Part shown: positions 40,547 to 49,556 of the stretch, piece by piece
How the letters are laid out: each line of letters begins with the position of its first letter
Position numbering within the stretch: position 1 is the first letter of the stretch
From: Citrobacter koseri ATCC BAA-895
GTDB taxonomy: Bacteria > Pseudomonadota > Gammaproteobacteria > Enterobacterales > Enterobacteriaceae
Length of the DNA stretch: 64,000 nucleotides
NCBI RefSeq assembly: GCF_000018045.1
Contig: NC_009792.1
Span: 372,001-436,000, forward strand
Reading direction: 5' to 3'
Position numbers and translations under genes: made by a program
The notes under the pieces: generated by a model
Told to the model about the DNA's origin: nothing
Seen by the model: only the letters and a program-made list of their open reading frames with translations
Databases searched by the model: none

Positions 40547-42442
40547 TCAGACAGCCCAGCAGGAGCAGCCAAGCGCGCCAAAGAACCCTTTCAGATCCGA
40601 TACCGGCAGGCTGGATGTCCATGCGCCAGCATGATCGTGCCCGTGCAGGCCGCAGCCGTGAGAGCAACCGCAGGAGGCCATCGCCATTTGTCGTACGGCA
40701 AGCGAGTTTTTCCCCGCGCCTTCTGGCTCTCCCCATGCGGCGTAGCCTTTGAAGGTGCGCGTCGGCGACCAGTCTGGCATCGCGGGTGGGACAGGATTGT
40801 CATCCAGGGATTCGAAAGGACCCGCCCCCCAGACGATTTTTCCGCCCACCATCGTTAATTCTGAAGACAGGAAGGAGATCTCATCCTCGGCGCAGGCAAA
40901 AAAGTCTTTGTCCGGCACAATGAGGTCAGCGAACTGACCGGCCTGAATACGGCCTTTTTTACCTTCTTCATTGGAGAACCAGGTGACGTTCTCCGTCCAC
41001 ATTCGGAGCGCTGTTTCCCGATCCAGACAGTTACGACGCGGATAAAGCTGCATGCCTCCCACGGTTTTCCCGGTGATCATCCAGGCGAGAGAAACCCACG
41101 GGTTATAGGATGCTACGCGGGTGGCATCCGTACCGGCGGACACTTTCACCCCTTTTTCCAGCATACGGGCAATAGGCGGCGTGGCTTCCGCAGCGCCGGC
41201 ACCGTAACGCTCAACGAAATATTCACCCTGATATGCCATACGGTGCTGAACCGCAATACCGCCGCCTAACGCCGCGATACGATCGATTGAACGCTCAGAA
41301 ATTGTTTCGGCGTGGTCGAAGAACCAGTTAATCCCTTCAAGCGGGATATCCTGATTGACCTTCTCAAAAACATCGAGGGCGCGAGAAATGGTCTCGTCAT
41401 AGGTGGCATGCAGACGCCAGGGCCAGCGGTTTTCCGCCAGAATGCGAACAACTTCTTCCAGCTCGCCTTCCATTTCCGGCGGCATATCCGGTCGCGGCTG
41501 GCGGAAGTCTTCGAAATCCGCCGCTGAAAATACCAGCATTTCACCGGCGCCGTTATGGCGGAAGTAGTCGTTACCCTGTTTGTAGGTGACGGAGCGGGTC
41601 CAGTTGAGGAAATCCTCTTTCTCTTCCTGGGGTTTTTGCGTGAAGAGGTTATAGGCCAGGCGCACGGTCATCAGATTTTCATCTGCAAGTTTCTGAATAA
41701 CGGCGTAGTCATCGGGGTAATTCTGGAATCCGCCACCGGCGTCGATGACACCGGTTACGCCCAGGCGATTCAGCTCACGCATGAAATGGCGGGTGGAGTT
41801 AACCTGGTAGTCAAACGGCAGTTTGGGGCCTTTGGCCAGCGTGGCATAAAGGATGCCTGCGTTGGGGCGCGCCAGTAATAATCCGGTAGGATTGCCTTTC
41901 GCATCGCGGGTTATCTCGCCTCCGGGTGGTTCCGGCGTCTCTTTTGTATACCCGACAGCACGCAAAGCCGCGGCGTTCAGGAGCGCGCGGTCATAGAGAT
42001 GCAGCAGAAACACCGGGGTGTCCGGCGCAATGGCGTTGATCTCTTCGATGGTTGGCAGACGCTTTTCCACAAACTGATGTTCAGTAAAACCGCCAACCAC
42101 GCGAACCCACTGCGGTGCCGGGGTGATGGCTACCTGCCGACGCAACATATCCATCGCGTCAGCCAGCGAACGTACGCCATCCCAGCGAAGCTCCATATTG
42201 TAATTAAGCCCGCCGCGTACTACGTGCGTGTGGTTATCAATCAGCCCGGGTAATACCCGTTTGCCTTTCAGGTCGACGACTTTGGTTGCCGGACCTGCGA
42301 AGGCCATAATTTCAGCGTCGCCGCCAACCGCGAGAAACTTCCCGTCTTTGACTGCGACGGCGCTGGCGGTTGGGTTGCTTTTATCGAGAGTGGTAAACAG
42401 ACCATGATGCAGAATAACGTCTGCGACAACATGTTGTGTCAT
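40547..42442 (-). CDS. YtcJ-type metal-dependent amidohydrolase with Cys/His-rich tail
   Basis: A 631-residue amidohydrolase of the Amidohydro_3/YtcJ type. Metal ligands are seen in GLIDNHTHVVRGG (HxH), the His of WFFDHAETIS and the Asp of VSAGTDATRVAS. The substrate is unknown; relatives deformylate or hydrolyse exocyclic amides. After the usual end (about residue 575) there is an extra segment with SCGCSHGCGLHGHDHAG and a terminal GCSCWAV, rich in Cys and His and plausibly metal-binding. Its ATG overlaps the XapX stop by four bases (ATGA), so translation is coupled. Confidence 0.85.
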   Translation of the reverse strand: MTQHVVADVILHHGLFTTLDKSNPTASAVAVKDGKFLAVGGDAEIMAFAGPATKVVDLKGKRVLPGLIDNHTHVVRGGLNYNMELRWDGVRSLADAMDMLRRQVAITPAPQWVRVVGGFTEHQFVEKRLPTIEEINAIAPDTPVFLLHLYDRALLNAAALRAVGYTKETPEPPGGEITRDAKGNPTGLLLARPNAGILYATLAKGPKLPFDYQVNSTRHFMRELNRLGVTGVIDAGGGFQNYPDDYAVIQKLADENLMTVRLAYNLFTQKPQEEKEDFLNWTRSVTYKQGNDYFRHNGAGEMLVFSAADFEDFRQPRPDMPPEMEGELEEVVRILAENRWPWRLHATYDETISRALDVFEKVNQDIPLEGINWFFDHAETISERSIDRIAALGGGIAVQHRMAYQGEYFVERYGAGAAEATPPIARMLEKGVKVSAGTDATRVASYNPWVSLAWMITGKTVGGMQLYPRRNCLDRETALRMWTENVTWFSNEEGKKGRIQAGQFADLIVPDKDFFACAEDEISFLSSELTMVGGKIVWGAGPFESLDDNPVPPAMPDWSPTRTFKGYAAWGEPEGAGKNSLAVRQMAMASCGCSHGCGLHGHDHAGAWTSSLPVSDLKGFFGALGCSCWAV

Positions 42443-42717
42443 GAGCGTTTCTCCTCTGAGGAATGACTGTCTTCAGCTGCCTGGCGGCCGGGGAGCTGCC
42501 CGAAGATATGGCTGATGGCATGCGTTTTGGTACAGGCCGAAGAAAAGGCTGTGCCGGACAGAAGTTGTTTGCCTACCGGAATAACTTGTTCGCCGACCAG
42601 CATTCCCAGCAAGCCAAGGAGGGCTATCAGCGGTGGGGCGGGGGAGCGGACATTCAGCAAACTGTAAATAATGCCGACAAGAAGTCCGGCACCCAGAGAA
42701 AGGATATACATTTTCAT
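42439..42717 (-). CDS. XapX-domain small membrane protein
   Basis: A 92-residue protein of the XapX (DUF1427) family. Two hydrophobic helices (ILSLGAGLLVGIIYSLLNV and PLIALLGLLGMLVGEQVIP) carry the family RSPAPP segment between them. The C-terminal 35 residues are hydrophilic. Its function is unknown; it is usually found beside amidohydrolases and YcaC-type hydrolases, as here. It lies 65 bp after the hydrolase gene and overlaps the amidohydrolase by four bases. Confidence 0.82.
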   Translation of the reverse strand: MKMYILSLGAGLLVGIIYSLLNVRSPAPPLIALLGLLGMLVGEQVIPVGKQLLSGTAFSSACTKTHAISHIFGQLPGRQAAEDSHSSEEKRS

Positions 42718-42782
42718 GCGGACCTCATCAGGACAGGCGCAATGCGTGGTGCATTACGCCTGCCGTAAATCAGTTGGAGGTG

Positions 42783-43463
42783 TTATTTAGCCGGGTTTGG
42801 GCCGATACGTTCGCCGTGTTGTACGCGCTCAGGCGCTTTATGAACCATAGTATAGGCATAATCGACGCCCATGCCGTAGGCGCCGGAGTGTTCACGCACG
42901 ATATCCATAATGCCGTTGTAGGTCTCTTTACGGGCCCAGTCGCGCTGCCACTCAAGAATGACCTGCTGCCATGTTACCGGTACGATGCCTGCCTGAACCA
43001 TACGATCGATAGCGTATTTGTGCGCATCAACGGAGGTGCCGCCGGAAGCATCAACCACCATATAGATTTGATAATCCGCGTCTTTGACTGCACACAGGGC
43101 AAACGTGGTGTTACAGACTTCCGTCCACAGACCGGAAACAATCACTTTCTTACGACCATTCGCCGCCAGCGCATCACGCACGTTCTGATCGTCCCATGAG
43201 TTCATTGAAGTACGTTCCAGGATGTTGTTTTCCGGGAAAACGGCCAGGAGTTCGGGATAGGTGTTACCGGAAAAACTTTCGGTTTCTACGGTCGTGATGG
43301 TGGTGGGGATATTAAACAGTTTTGCCGCTTTGGCCAGGCCAACAACGTTGTTTTTCAGTACCTGACGGTCAATAGATTGTACCCCGAAGGCCATCTGGGG
43401 TTGCTGGTCGATAAAAATCAGTTGACTGTTCTGCGGGGTGAGGACATCAAGGTAATGAGACAT
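42783..43463 (-). CDS. YcaC-like cysteine hydrolase (isochorismatase family)
   Basis: A 226-residue hydrolase resembling E. coli YcaC. Catalytic residues are Asp in QLIFIDQQPQMAFG near residue 18 and Cys in KVIVSGLWTEVCNTTFALCA near residue 118. The short C-terminal extension ends IGPNPAK. ATG 43463 (MSHYLDV) has AGGAG upstream; the frame is open to 43577 but those residues are not family-like. It is the first gene of the minus-strand operon with XapX, amidohydrolase and DoxX, divergent from a LysR gene that probably controls it. The substrate is unknown. Confidence 0.87.
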   Translation of the reverse strand: MSHYLDVLTPQNSQLIFIDQQPQMAFGVQSIDRQVLKNNVVGLAKAAKLFNIPTTITTVETESFSGNTYPELLAVFPENNILERTSMNSWDDQNVRDALAANGRKKVIVSGLWTEVCNTTFALCAVKDADYQIYMVVDASGGTSVDAHKYAIDRMVQAGIVPVTWQQVILEWQRDWARKETYNGIMDIVREHSGAYGMGVDYAYTMVHKAPERVQHGERIGPNPAK

Positions 43464-43988
43464 ATCACTTTCTCCTGAACTAATATAGTGTAAGCACAAC
43501 ATGATTAGAAATGCGCATTCCCGAAGAGAATAATGCCGTGTTATTCCTTCCTGACGTTCAACATTTTCCCGTCGCACTTATTTCATGTTACGGTATACGT
43601 GCTGTCAGCAATGTTCGTTCCTTATCCGCGTACTCTTCCTTTTTATTTGTTATCCATCCGTCATCTGATTAATGACAGGGGAATATCTTTACCATCATTT
43701 TGATCTGTCGGTCAGAATGTGATGACAGACTCAGTTTAGAAGTTTTATGGCTAACATCAATGTTCAAAAACATTACTCACTGTCTTTTAAAATGTGACAA
43801 TCATATTTTTCTCATGTCTTGTTTAAGAATTTTATACAACATGTTTAAGAGAACTTTTGGAAACTTATTATTTATTAAATATTGTTCCTTGTCATGACTC
43901 ATGGGGTTTACGATTTCACCATCGGTAAACTATTATAGGGACTGTATTCATAACAGGACAATCATACGTCCCGTATCTGGTGACAGTA
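43464..43988. other. Divergent regulatory region between hydrolase operon and LysR gene
   Basis: 525 bp, AT-rich, between divergent start codons. LysR regulators normally bind such intervals, but I find no T-N11-A palindrome clear enough to call. A 65-codon frame at 43700-43897 (Cys- and Leu-rich) lacks a good ribosome site and is not called. Confidence 0.4.
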
Positions 43989-44891
43989 ATGCATTTAGAA
44001 GATATTCGAATTTTTGTAACCATCGTAAATATGGGAAGTTTTACAGCAGCAGCCGAACACCTGAGTCTATCCAAACAATTTGTCAGCAGAAGAATGGCCG
44101 CGCTGGAGAAAAAAGTTTCAGCCCGATTACTGGTGCGAAATACCCGAAAGTTGTCCGTTACGGATACCGGCCAGGCTTTTTTTCATCATGCCCGGCGCAT
44201 TCTGGAAGAGGTTCATGAAGCCGAGCAGGTTATCTCCGCCCGGCAGCAAAAACTGGCCGGGTCATTCAGGATTAGCCTGCCGATGACATACGGCATCAGG
44301 CGACTTGCCCCCCTGATTGTTGAATTTCAGGCGGCGCATCCAGAACTTACCGTTCATATTGATATGAATGACAGATATGTTGATGTGGTGGGCGAAGGCT
44401 ACGATATGGTTTTGCGCATCGGGAACCTGATGGACTCTACCTTAATTGCTCGCTGTCTGGGTAAATTACCGATGGTGATTTGCGCCAGCCCGGATTATCT
44501 CCGTTTGCACGGTACGCCTCTGGCGCCTTCTGAACTGGCGCAGCATAGCTGCCTTTTGTATGGTCGGGAGGGGCAATTCGGCTGGAAATTGACGGAGGAA
44601 AATTCACCGAATACGTATGCCGTCAGAGGCAATCTGAGCAGTAATAACGGGGACGTGATCCGCGAGGCCGCAGAAGCGGGGGCCGGTATTGCGCTTTTGC
44701 CGCTTTTTATCGTTGAAGACTCGCTGCAACAAGGCGCTTTAGTGCAGATATTGTCTGATTACTCGCCGCCTCCGCTGACGATCAGCGCGCTGTATCCAAA
44801 ACATCGCCAGCGCAGCGCAGTGACCCGGATCTTATTGCCATTTCTGGCCGAAAGAATTGCCGGCATCGTCGACCCGATTAAAAAAACATGA
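43989..44891 (+). CDS. LysR-family transcriptional regulator
   Basis: A 300-residue LysR protein. The N-terminal helix-turn-helix is MHLEDIRIFVTIVNMGSFTA followed by AAEHLSLSKQFVSRRMAALEKKV. The effector domain (about 90-295) has LAGSFRISLPMTYGIRRLAP, typical of the DsdC/AaeR-like clade. Either GTG 43980 or ATG 43989 could start translation; MHLEDI is the usual start. It is divergent from the YcaC-XapX-amidohydrolase-DoxX operon, so it is the likely regulator of that operon, with an unknown inducer. Confidence 0.87.
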   Translation: MHLEDIRIFVTIVNMGSFTAAAEHLSLSKQFVSRRMAALEKKVSARLLVRNTRKLSVTDTGQAFFHHARRILEEVHEAEQVISARQQKLAGSFRISLPMTYGIRRLAPLIVEFQAAHPELTVHIDMNDRYVDVVGEGYDMVLRIGNLMDSTLIARCLGKLPMVICASPDYLRLHGTPLAPSELAQHSCLLYGREGQFGWKLTEENSPNTYAVRGNLSSNNGDVIREAAEAGAGIALLPLFIVEDSLQQGALVQILSDYSPPPLTISALYPKHRQRSAVTRILLPFLAERIAGIVDPIKKT

Positions 44892-45102
44892 GTGATGTAG
44901 GGGCTGATGTTGTCAACTAAATCAGGATAGTGAATATGTTATTTGAGTATTGATGGGCTCAGGCAGTGACATAAAATGGCCGTGTCAAGCCGACGCTGAT
45001 AACTATCATATGATCATCAAAGTGATGTAATCCCTGGTATTCCAGAAGGGATAAGATGTTCGTTGCTCTTTAAAATTATGCTTGCCTGATGTTCGGTTGA
45101 AA

Positions 45103-45444
45103 TTAAACGCGTTCTCTTTTTTCTGTCATATCGCGTCTGACTTGTCCTGGCGTTTTCCCAAAGTATTGATGGAATCGTCTTGAAAAGGCTTGCTGACTGG
45201 AAAAACCTACGATAAAGGACACATCCATTATCGGTGTTCTGGTTGTCGATAAAAGTTCAAAGGCCTTATTTAATTTTAACTCTGTCACATACTGACCAAG
45301 GGTTACGCCGGTATGCGACTTGAATATTCTCTGGAGGTGCCAGGGAGAATATCCAGATCTCGCGGCTATGTCAGTAATTCGTAATGGTTTGTCTGTATTG
45401 TTGTGGAGCCATTCAAGTAGAACGTCGAGCACACTTTTGTACAT
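45103..45444 (-). CDS. RamA/SoxS-size AraC-type activator
   Basis: A 113-residue single-domain AraC protein, the length of RamA and close to SoxS and MarA. The two helix-turn-helices are ITDIAARSGYSPWHLQRIFK and VSFIVGFSSQQAFSRRFHQY, then FGKTPGQVRRD. No effector domain is present, so activity would depend on its own level. It is divergent from the gapC-type gene with about 180 bp between starts, which suggests local control. Whether it can also act on mar/sox/rob-type promoters is unknown. Confidence 0.83.
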   Translation of the reverse strand: MYKSVLDVLLEWLHNNTDKPLRITDIAARSGYSPWHLQRIFKSHTGVTLGQYVTELKLNKAFELLSTTRTPIMDVSFIVGFSSQQAFSRRFHQYFGKTPGQVRRDMTEKRERV

Positions 45445-45626
45445 GATAATACATCTGCCATTTTCGGTTATTGATTATGTATCAACGTATCATAATCATA
45501 ATGCTTATATCGAACTTTATTGTGCAGTTTTTTTGATGATAACCAGCAATAAAATTATGCAGCATCGGCAACCTTGTTGTGTATGTTGGTAGTGTCTTAT
45601 GAGCGCTTTTATTTTGAGGATTGAAT

Positions 45627-46628
45627 ATGAAAAGAATTGGCATCAATGGTTTCGGTCGTATTGGCAGACTGGTATTACGCCGGATTCTGGAAACCGAACT
45701 GAATGTGGAAATTGTCGCTATAAACGATCTTACCTCGCCGGATGTTTTGGCTTATTTGCTGAAATATGATTCAAACTATGGTCCCTTTAACGGCACGGTT
45801 TCCCATGCTGACGGTTCAATTATCGTCAATGGTAAAGTCATCAAAGTATTTGCTGAGAAAAATGCGGGTGATATCCCCTGGGGTAGCCTGGGTATTGATG
45901 TTGTTGTGGAATGTACCGGTTTTTATACTTCAGCAGAAAAAGCGAATGCCCATATTGAAGCCGGAGCGAAAAAAGTGCTTATCTCCGCGCCTGCTGGCGA
46001 TATGAAGACCATCGTTTATCATGTGAATGATGAAACGCTCACTTCTGCTGATAACATTATTTCCGTTGCGTCCTGTACGACAAACTGTCTGGCGCCGGTG
46101 GCAAAAGCCCTGAATGACGCCTTTGGTATTAACGTCGGCACGATGACGACGGTACATGCTTATACCGGCACCCAGGCTCTGGTGGATGGTCCCCGAGGTA
46201 AAGACTTCAGGGCTTCTCGTGCTGCGGCGGAAAATATTATCCCGCATACGACAGGGGCGGCCAAAGCGATTGGTCTTGTTATTCCTGAACTTAACGGGAA
46301 ACTGAAAGGTCATGCCCAGCGTATTCCGGTAAAAACGGGTTCAGTGACGGAGTTAGTGACCGTCCTGAATAAGACCGTCACCGTTGAAGAGGTCAATAAC
46401 GCGCTGAGAAATGCAACAGTTGATAATGAGTCATTTGGCTATACGGATGAGCCAATTGTATCGTCTGATATTATTGGCATCCATTTTGGTTCCGTTTTTG
46501 ATGCGACCCAAACGGAAGTAACAGAATTTGATGGCGTACAACTGGTCAAGACGGTCGCCTGGTATGATAATGAATACGGGTTTGTGACCCAGTTGGTCAG
46601 AGTATTGAAGAAGTATATTTCCCTCTGA
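45627..46628 (+). CDS. gapC: Glyceraldehyde-3-phosphate dehydrogenase, GapC type
   Basis: A 333-residue NAD-dependent GAPDH. The Rossmann motif is [12 protein letters not shown], Asp34 (AINDL) favours NAD, catalytic Cys150 is in [12 protein letters not shown] and the general-base His177 is in [10 protein letters not shown]. Its sequence ([19 protein letters not shown] and [19 protein letters not shown]) resembles E. coli gapC and Firmicutes enzymes rather than the housekeeping GapA. In E. coli K-12 gapC is a pseudogene; here the frame is complete. ATG 45627 has GAGGA seven bases upstream. A terminator follows. Confidence 0.88.
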   Translation: MKRIGINGFGRIGRLVLRRILETELNVEIVAINDLTSPDVLAYLLKYDSNYGPFNGTVSHADGSIIVNGKVIKVFAEKNAGDIPWGSLGIDVVVECTGFYTSAEKANAHIEAGAKKVLISAPAGDMKTIVYHVNDETLTSADNIISVASCTTNCLAPVAKALNDAFGINVGTMTTVHAYTGTQALVDGPRGKDFRASRAAAENIIPHTTGAAKAIGLVIPELNGKLKGHAQRIPVKTGSVTELVTVLNKTVTVEEVNNALRNATVDNESFGYTDEPIVSSDIIGIHFGSVFDATQTEVTEFDGVQLVKTVAWYDNEYGFVTQLVRVLKKYISL

Positions 46629-46645
46629 TTTTTGTTGAAAAGAAA

Positions 46646-46672
46646 CCCCTGCACAAAAATGCGGGGGTTTTT
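46646..46672 (+). terminator. Terminator of gapC
   Basis: CCCCTGCA, CAAAAA loop, TGCGGGGG, then TTTTT. The 8-bp stem holds one T-G pair and the U tract is good. Confidence 0.85.
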
Positions 46673-47012
46673 AAATGATGATATAAATTTAGGTTATGTC
46701 AGATTTTTATTGTTGATGTGCGCTGTCGTTCAGGTAATGAAAACGGCAAACATGGCTTCGTACTGCGTAAGAAAAGGAACCGGGCAGGAAAGGAATAGCA
46801 GGCATGATAAGCGTGACATATTTTATACCGCTGAGTGGAAGTAATCCGTTTGCTTCAGTAGACTTTTCCTACAGGGTTTGAATAGCGAAACGCGGCAGGT
46901 GACGTCATCACCATGTATCGGCCTGCCTGAGGCTGTGGTTTGCAGGGACAATTGTTCAGGATAATGTGACTTTCCGTCAGTCAGGCATTATCTGTTGAGG
47001 AGTTATCTGAAA
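46673..47012. other. Intergenic region before the phosphodiesterase operon
   Basis: 340 bp with no convincing gene; short frames here lack ribosome sites. It must contain the promoter of the downstream c-di-GMP operon, but no clear sigma-70 or RpoS box pair can be assigned by eye. Confidence 0.4.
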
Positions 47013-49556
47013 ATGAAAGCTGCGGCTGACAATATTCTGTTTCCTGCTCTTGAGCAGACGTTCATGGCGGTTGTCCTCGTCGACGAGTGTAACCGGGTTC
47101 TGTTCTTTAACGAAGCCGCAGAGAAATTGTGGGGCTATTCCAGGGATGAAGTGCTTGGCCGGGATATGAATATATTAATTCCCGGGCCTCTGAAGCATGT
47201 TCATGGGGATTATGTCCACCATCACCGCGACGGGGGAAATTCCCGGGTTGTCGGGATGAATCGTGAACTTCAACTGGAACGAAAAGACGGCACGCAGGTC
47301 TGGACCAGCTTTTCGCTCTCCAAAATAGATGTGGATGGCCGCATCCACTACATGGCCGCCGCCCGGGACGTCAGCAAAGAGGTGGCCAGACGCGAGCAAA
47401 ACCGTCTGTTGTTACTTGCCGTCAATAACACGGACAGAGCCGTGGTTGTTCTGGATGAACAACGTCGTATTGTCCAGACCAACCGTGCATTCACCAGCAT
47501 GTTTGGATATGGCGCAGACGAAGCCATGAACCAGGTGTTCCCTGATTTCCTGCTGTCTTCAGGAAACAGCGATGACGCGCTAAAGCGTGTGGAAGAACAT
47601 CTGCGGGGAAGTCGCTGGTTTCAGGAAGAACTCCTCACCGCGACCAGAAACGGCAGGGAAGTCTGGAGCCGGGTTTCGGTAAACCCTGTCCTCAATGAGC
47701 GTGACCACCGCCAGACCCGTAACCTTGTCGTAACCTTCGTTGATATTACGGAAGAACGTAATATTCGTAATCTGGAACGGGATGTACTGGCCGCGCTGAC
47801 CAGCCGGATGACTTTCCAGGAAACGGGTGATTACATCTGCCAGCGAATTGGAAATATTGCGCCAGGCGTACTGGTCTCGGTATGCCGGATCGTCGATAAC
47901 CGGATGCGCCCGTGGGCAGCTCCCGGTTTTCCAAAAGAATATGGTGAATACTGGGATGGCGTGGCCGTCGGTGAAGGCGTGGCAAGCTGCGGTACTTGTG
48001 CTGCGCGTGGCGAGCCCGTCATGGTTCAGGATATCAGCACCGATCCTCTATGGGCTCCCTATAAACATCAGATGTTGCCTCATGGTTTTCGGGCATGCTG
48101 GACATACCCTGTAAAACGTCGAGATGGTTCCGTGGCAGGGACGTTTGCTTTTTATTTCAGGACACAGAATGAGCCGGATACATTTCTGGTTCGCATTGCC
48201 GATGCCAGCGTTCATCTTTGCGCTCTGGCGATTGAGCGGGAGGAAGGTCGCCAGCAAATCGACCGGCTGGTTCGGTTCGATGCCCTTACGGGGCTGCCCA
48301 ATCGTCAGTATCTCTATCACCATCTGGATAAACTGCTGTCGGGTAATGAACCGGAACTCGCCGTGTTTTTCCTCGATATTAACCGTTTTCGTAAGGTGAA
48401 TGAGTCACTGGGGTATTCCGCTGGCGACCAGGTGATTATCACGCTGGCTAACCGCTTGCAGGAGAGGTTCGGGCCGCATCACTTTATCAGCCGGGTGGGT
48501 GGCGCGCAGTTTGTTGTGGTGGCGAGCGCCTGTCGTGTTGATGAGGCCTCACACCTGGCTGAGCTTATGCAGCATATCGTTGGCGCTGAAATGAGCGCCG
48601 CCGGGCAGACCTTCGAGCTTAAAGCCTGTATTGGGATCAGCCATTCCATTGGCGGCGACAGGGAAACGCTGCTGGCCCACGCCGAGAGCGCGATGGAGCG
48701 GGTACGTGAAAGCGGTGGAAGCTATCAGTTTTTTAACCCGGAACTGAATCAGGCCGTCATGCAACGTCTGAAACTGGGCATGGCGCTGCGAAATGCGATT
48801 ACGGAGGGGCATTTGCGGCTGGAATATCAGCCTCAGATCAGGGCTGCGGACGGGCAGGTATACGGTTTTGAAGCGCTGACCCGATGGCACGATCCGCACG
48901 CCGGCGACATCTCTCCAGGGACGTTTATTCCTCTGGCTGAAGAGACGGGAGAGATAGAGCATATCGGCCTTTGGGCGCTGCGTGAAGTTTGCCGACAGCT
49001 TTTTGAATGGCGGAAAAAGGGCACGAATGTGTCGGCGGTATCTGTAAACCTGTCTGCTCATAACTTCCGTAAGCCTGATTTACCCCGTTATATCGCCGAC
49101 CTGCTGAATGAATATCAGCTGCCCGGCAATATCCTGACCATTGAAATTACGGAAAGCGCCATGATGGAACTGACGGACGAGATGCTTGCGCGGGTCAGGG
49201 AGATTCGTGCGATGGGCGCGGGGGTCTCAATGGATGATTTCGGCACCGGCTTTTCCAGTCTGGCCAGCCTGGCGTATCTGCCGGTGACGGAGGTCAAAAT
49301 TGATAAAAGCTTCATTGACCGGTTCGCCCGCGATCGTCGCGTCAATGCGCTGGTCGAAGCGGTTGTCAGTATTGGGCATAACCTCGACCTGACGGTTGTG
49401 GCGGAAGGTGTGGAAAATACCCATCAGCATCAGCAACTGAGAAAAATGGGCTGTTCCGTACTTCAGGGATTTCTTTTTTCCCGACCATTGTCGGCGAATA
49501 CGTTACCGGTATGGCTAGAGGCTTACCGTTCACCCTTGCAGGATGCACAATCATGA
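47013..49556 (+). CDS. DosP-like haem-PAS c-di-GMP phosphodiesterase
   Basis: An 847-residue cytoplasmic protein with PAS (about 10-125), second PAS (about 135-250), GAF (about 265-415), GGDEF (about 430-590) and EAL (about 600-840) domains. The first PAS closely follows E. coli DosP and keeps the haem residues: His64 (KHVHGDY), Met82 and Arg84 (VGMNREL), with the same 18-residue spacing as DosP His77/Met95. The GGDEF signature is degenerate (VGGAQF). The EAL motifs are intact (GFEALTRWHD, EITES, MDDFGTGFSS, KIDKSF, QGFLFSRP), so it should degrade c-di-GMP in response to O2 or redox state. DosP itself lacks this obvious GAF. GAGGAG precedes ATG 47013. Confidence 0.88.
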   Translation: MKAAADNILFPALEQTFMAVVLVDECNRVLFFNEAAEKLWGYSRDEVLGRDMNILIPGPLKHVHGDYVHHHRDGGNSRVVGMNRELQLERKDGTQVWTSFSLSKIDVDGRIHYMAAARDVSKEVARREQNRLLLLAVNNTDRAVVVLDEQRRIVQTNRAFTSMFGYGADEAMNQVFPDFLLSSGNSDDALKRVEEHLRGSRWFQEELLTATRNGREVWSRVSVNPVLNERDHRQTRNLVVTFVDITEERNIRNLERDVLAALTSRMTFQETGDYICQRIGNIAPGVLVSVCRIVDNRMRPWAAPGFPKEYGEYWDGVAVGEGVASCGTCAARGEPVMVQDISTDPLWAPYKHQMLPHGFRACWTYPVKRRDGSVAGTFAFYFRTQNEPDTFLVRIADASVHLCALAIEREEGRQQIDRLVRFDALTGLPNRQYLYHHLDKLLSGNEPELAVFFLDINRFRKVNESLGYSAGDQVIITLANRLQERFGPHHFISRVGGAQFVVVASACRVDEASHLAELMQHIVGAEMSAAGQTFELKACIGISHSIGGDRETLLAHAESAMERVRESGGSYQFFNPELNQAVMQRLKLGMALRNAITEGHLRLEYQPQIRAADGQVYGFEALTRWHDPHAGDISPGTFIPLAEETGEIEHIGLWALREVCRQLFEWRKKGTNVSAVSVNLSAHNFRKPDLPRYIADLLNEYQLPGNILTIEITESAMMELTDEMLARVREIRAMGAGVSMDDFGTGFSSLASLAYLPVTEVKIDKSFIDRFARDRRVNALVEAVVSIGHNLDLTVVAEGVENTHQHQQLRKMGCSVLQGFLFSRPLSANTLPVWLEAYRSPLQDAQS

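Noticed and set aside
43700..43897. 65-codon Cys/Leu-rich frame
   Set aside because: No ribosome site, AT-driven composition, and position inside a divergent regulatory region.
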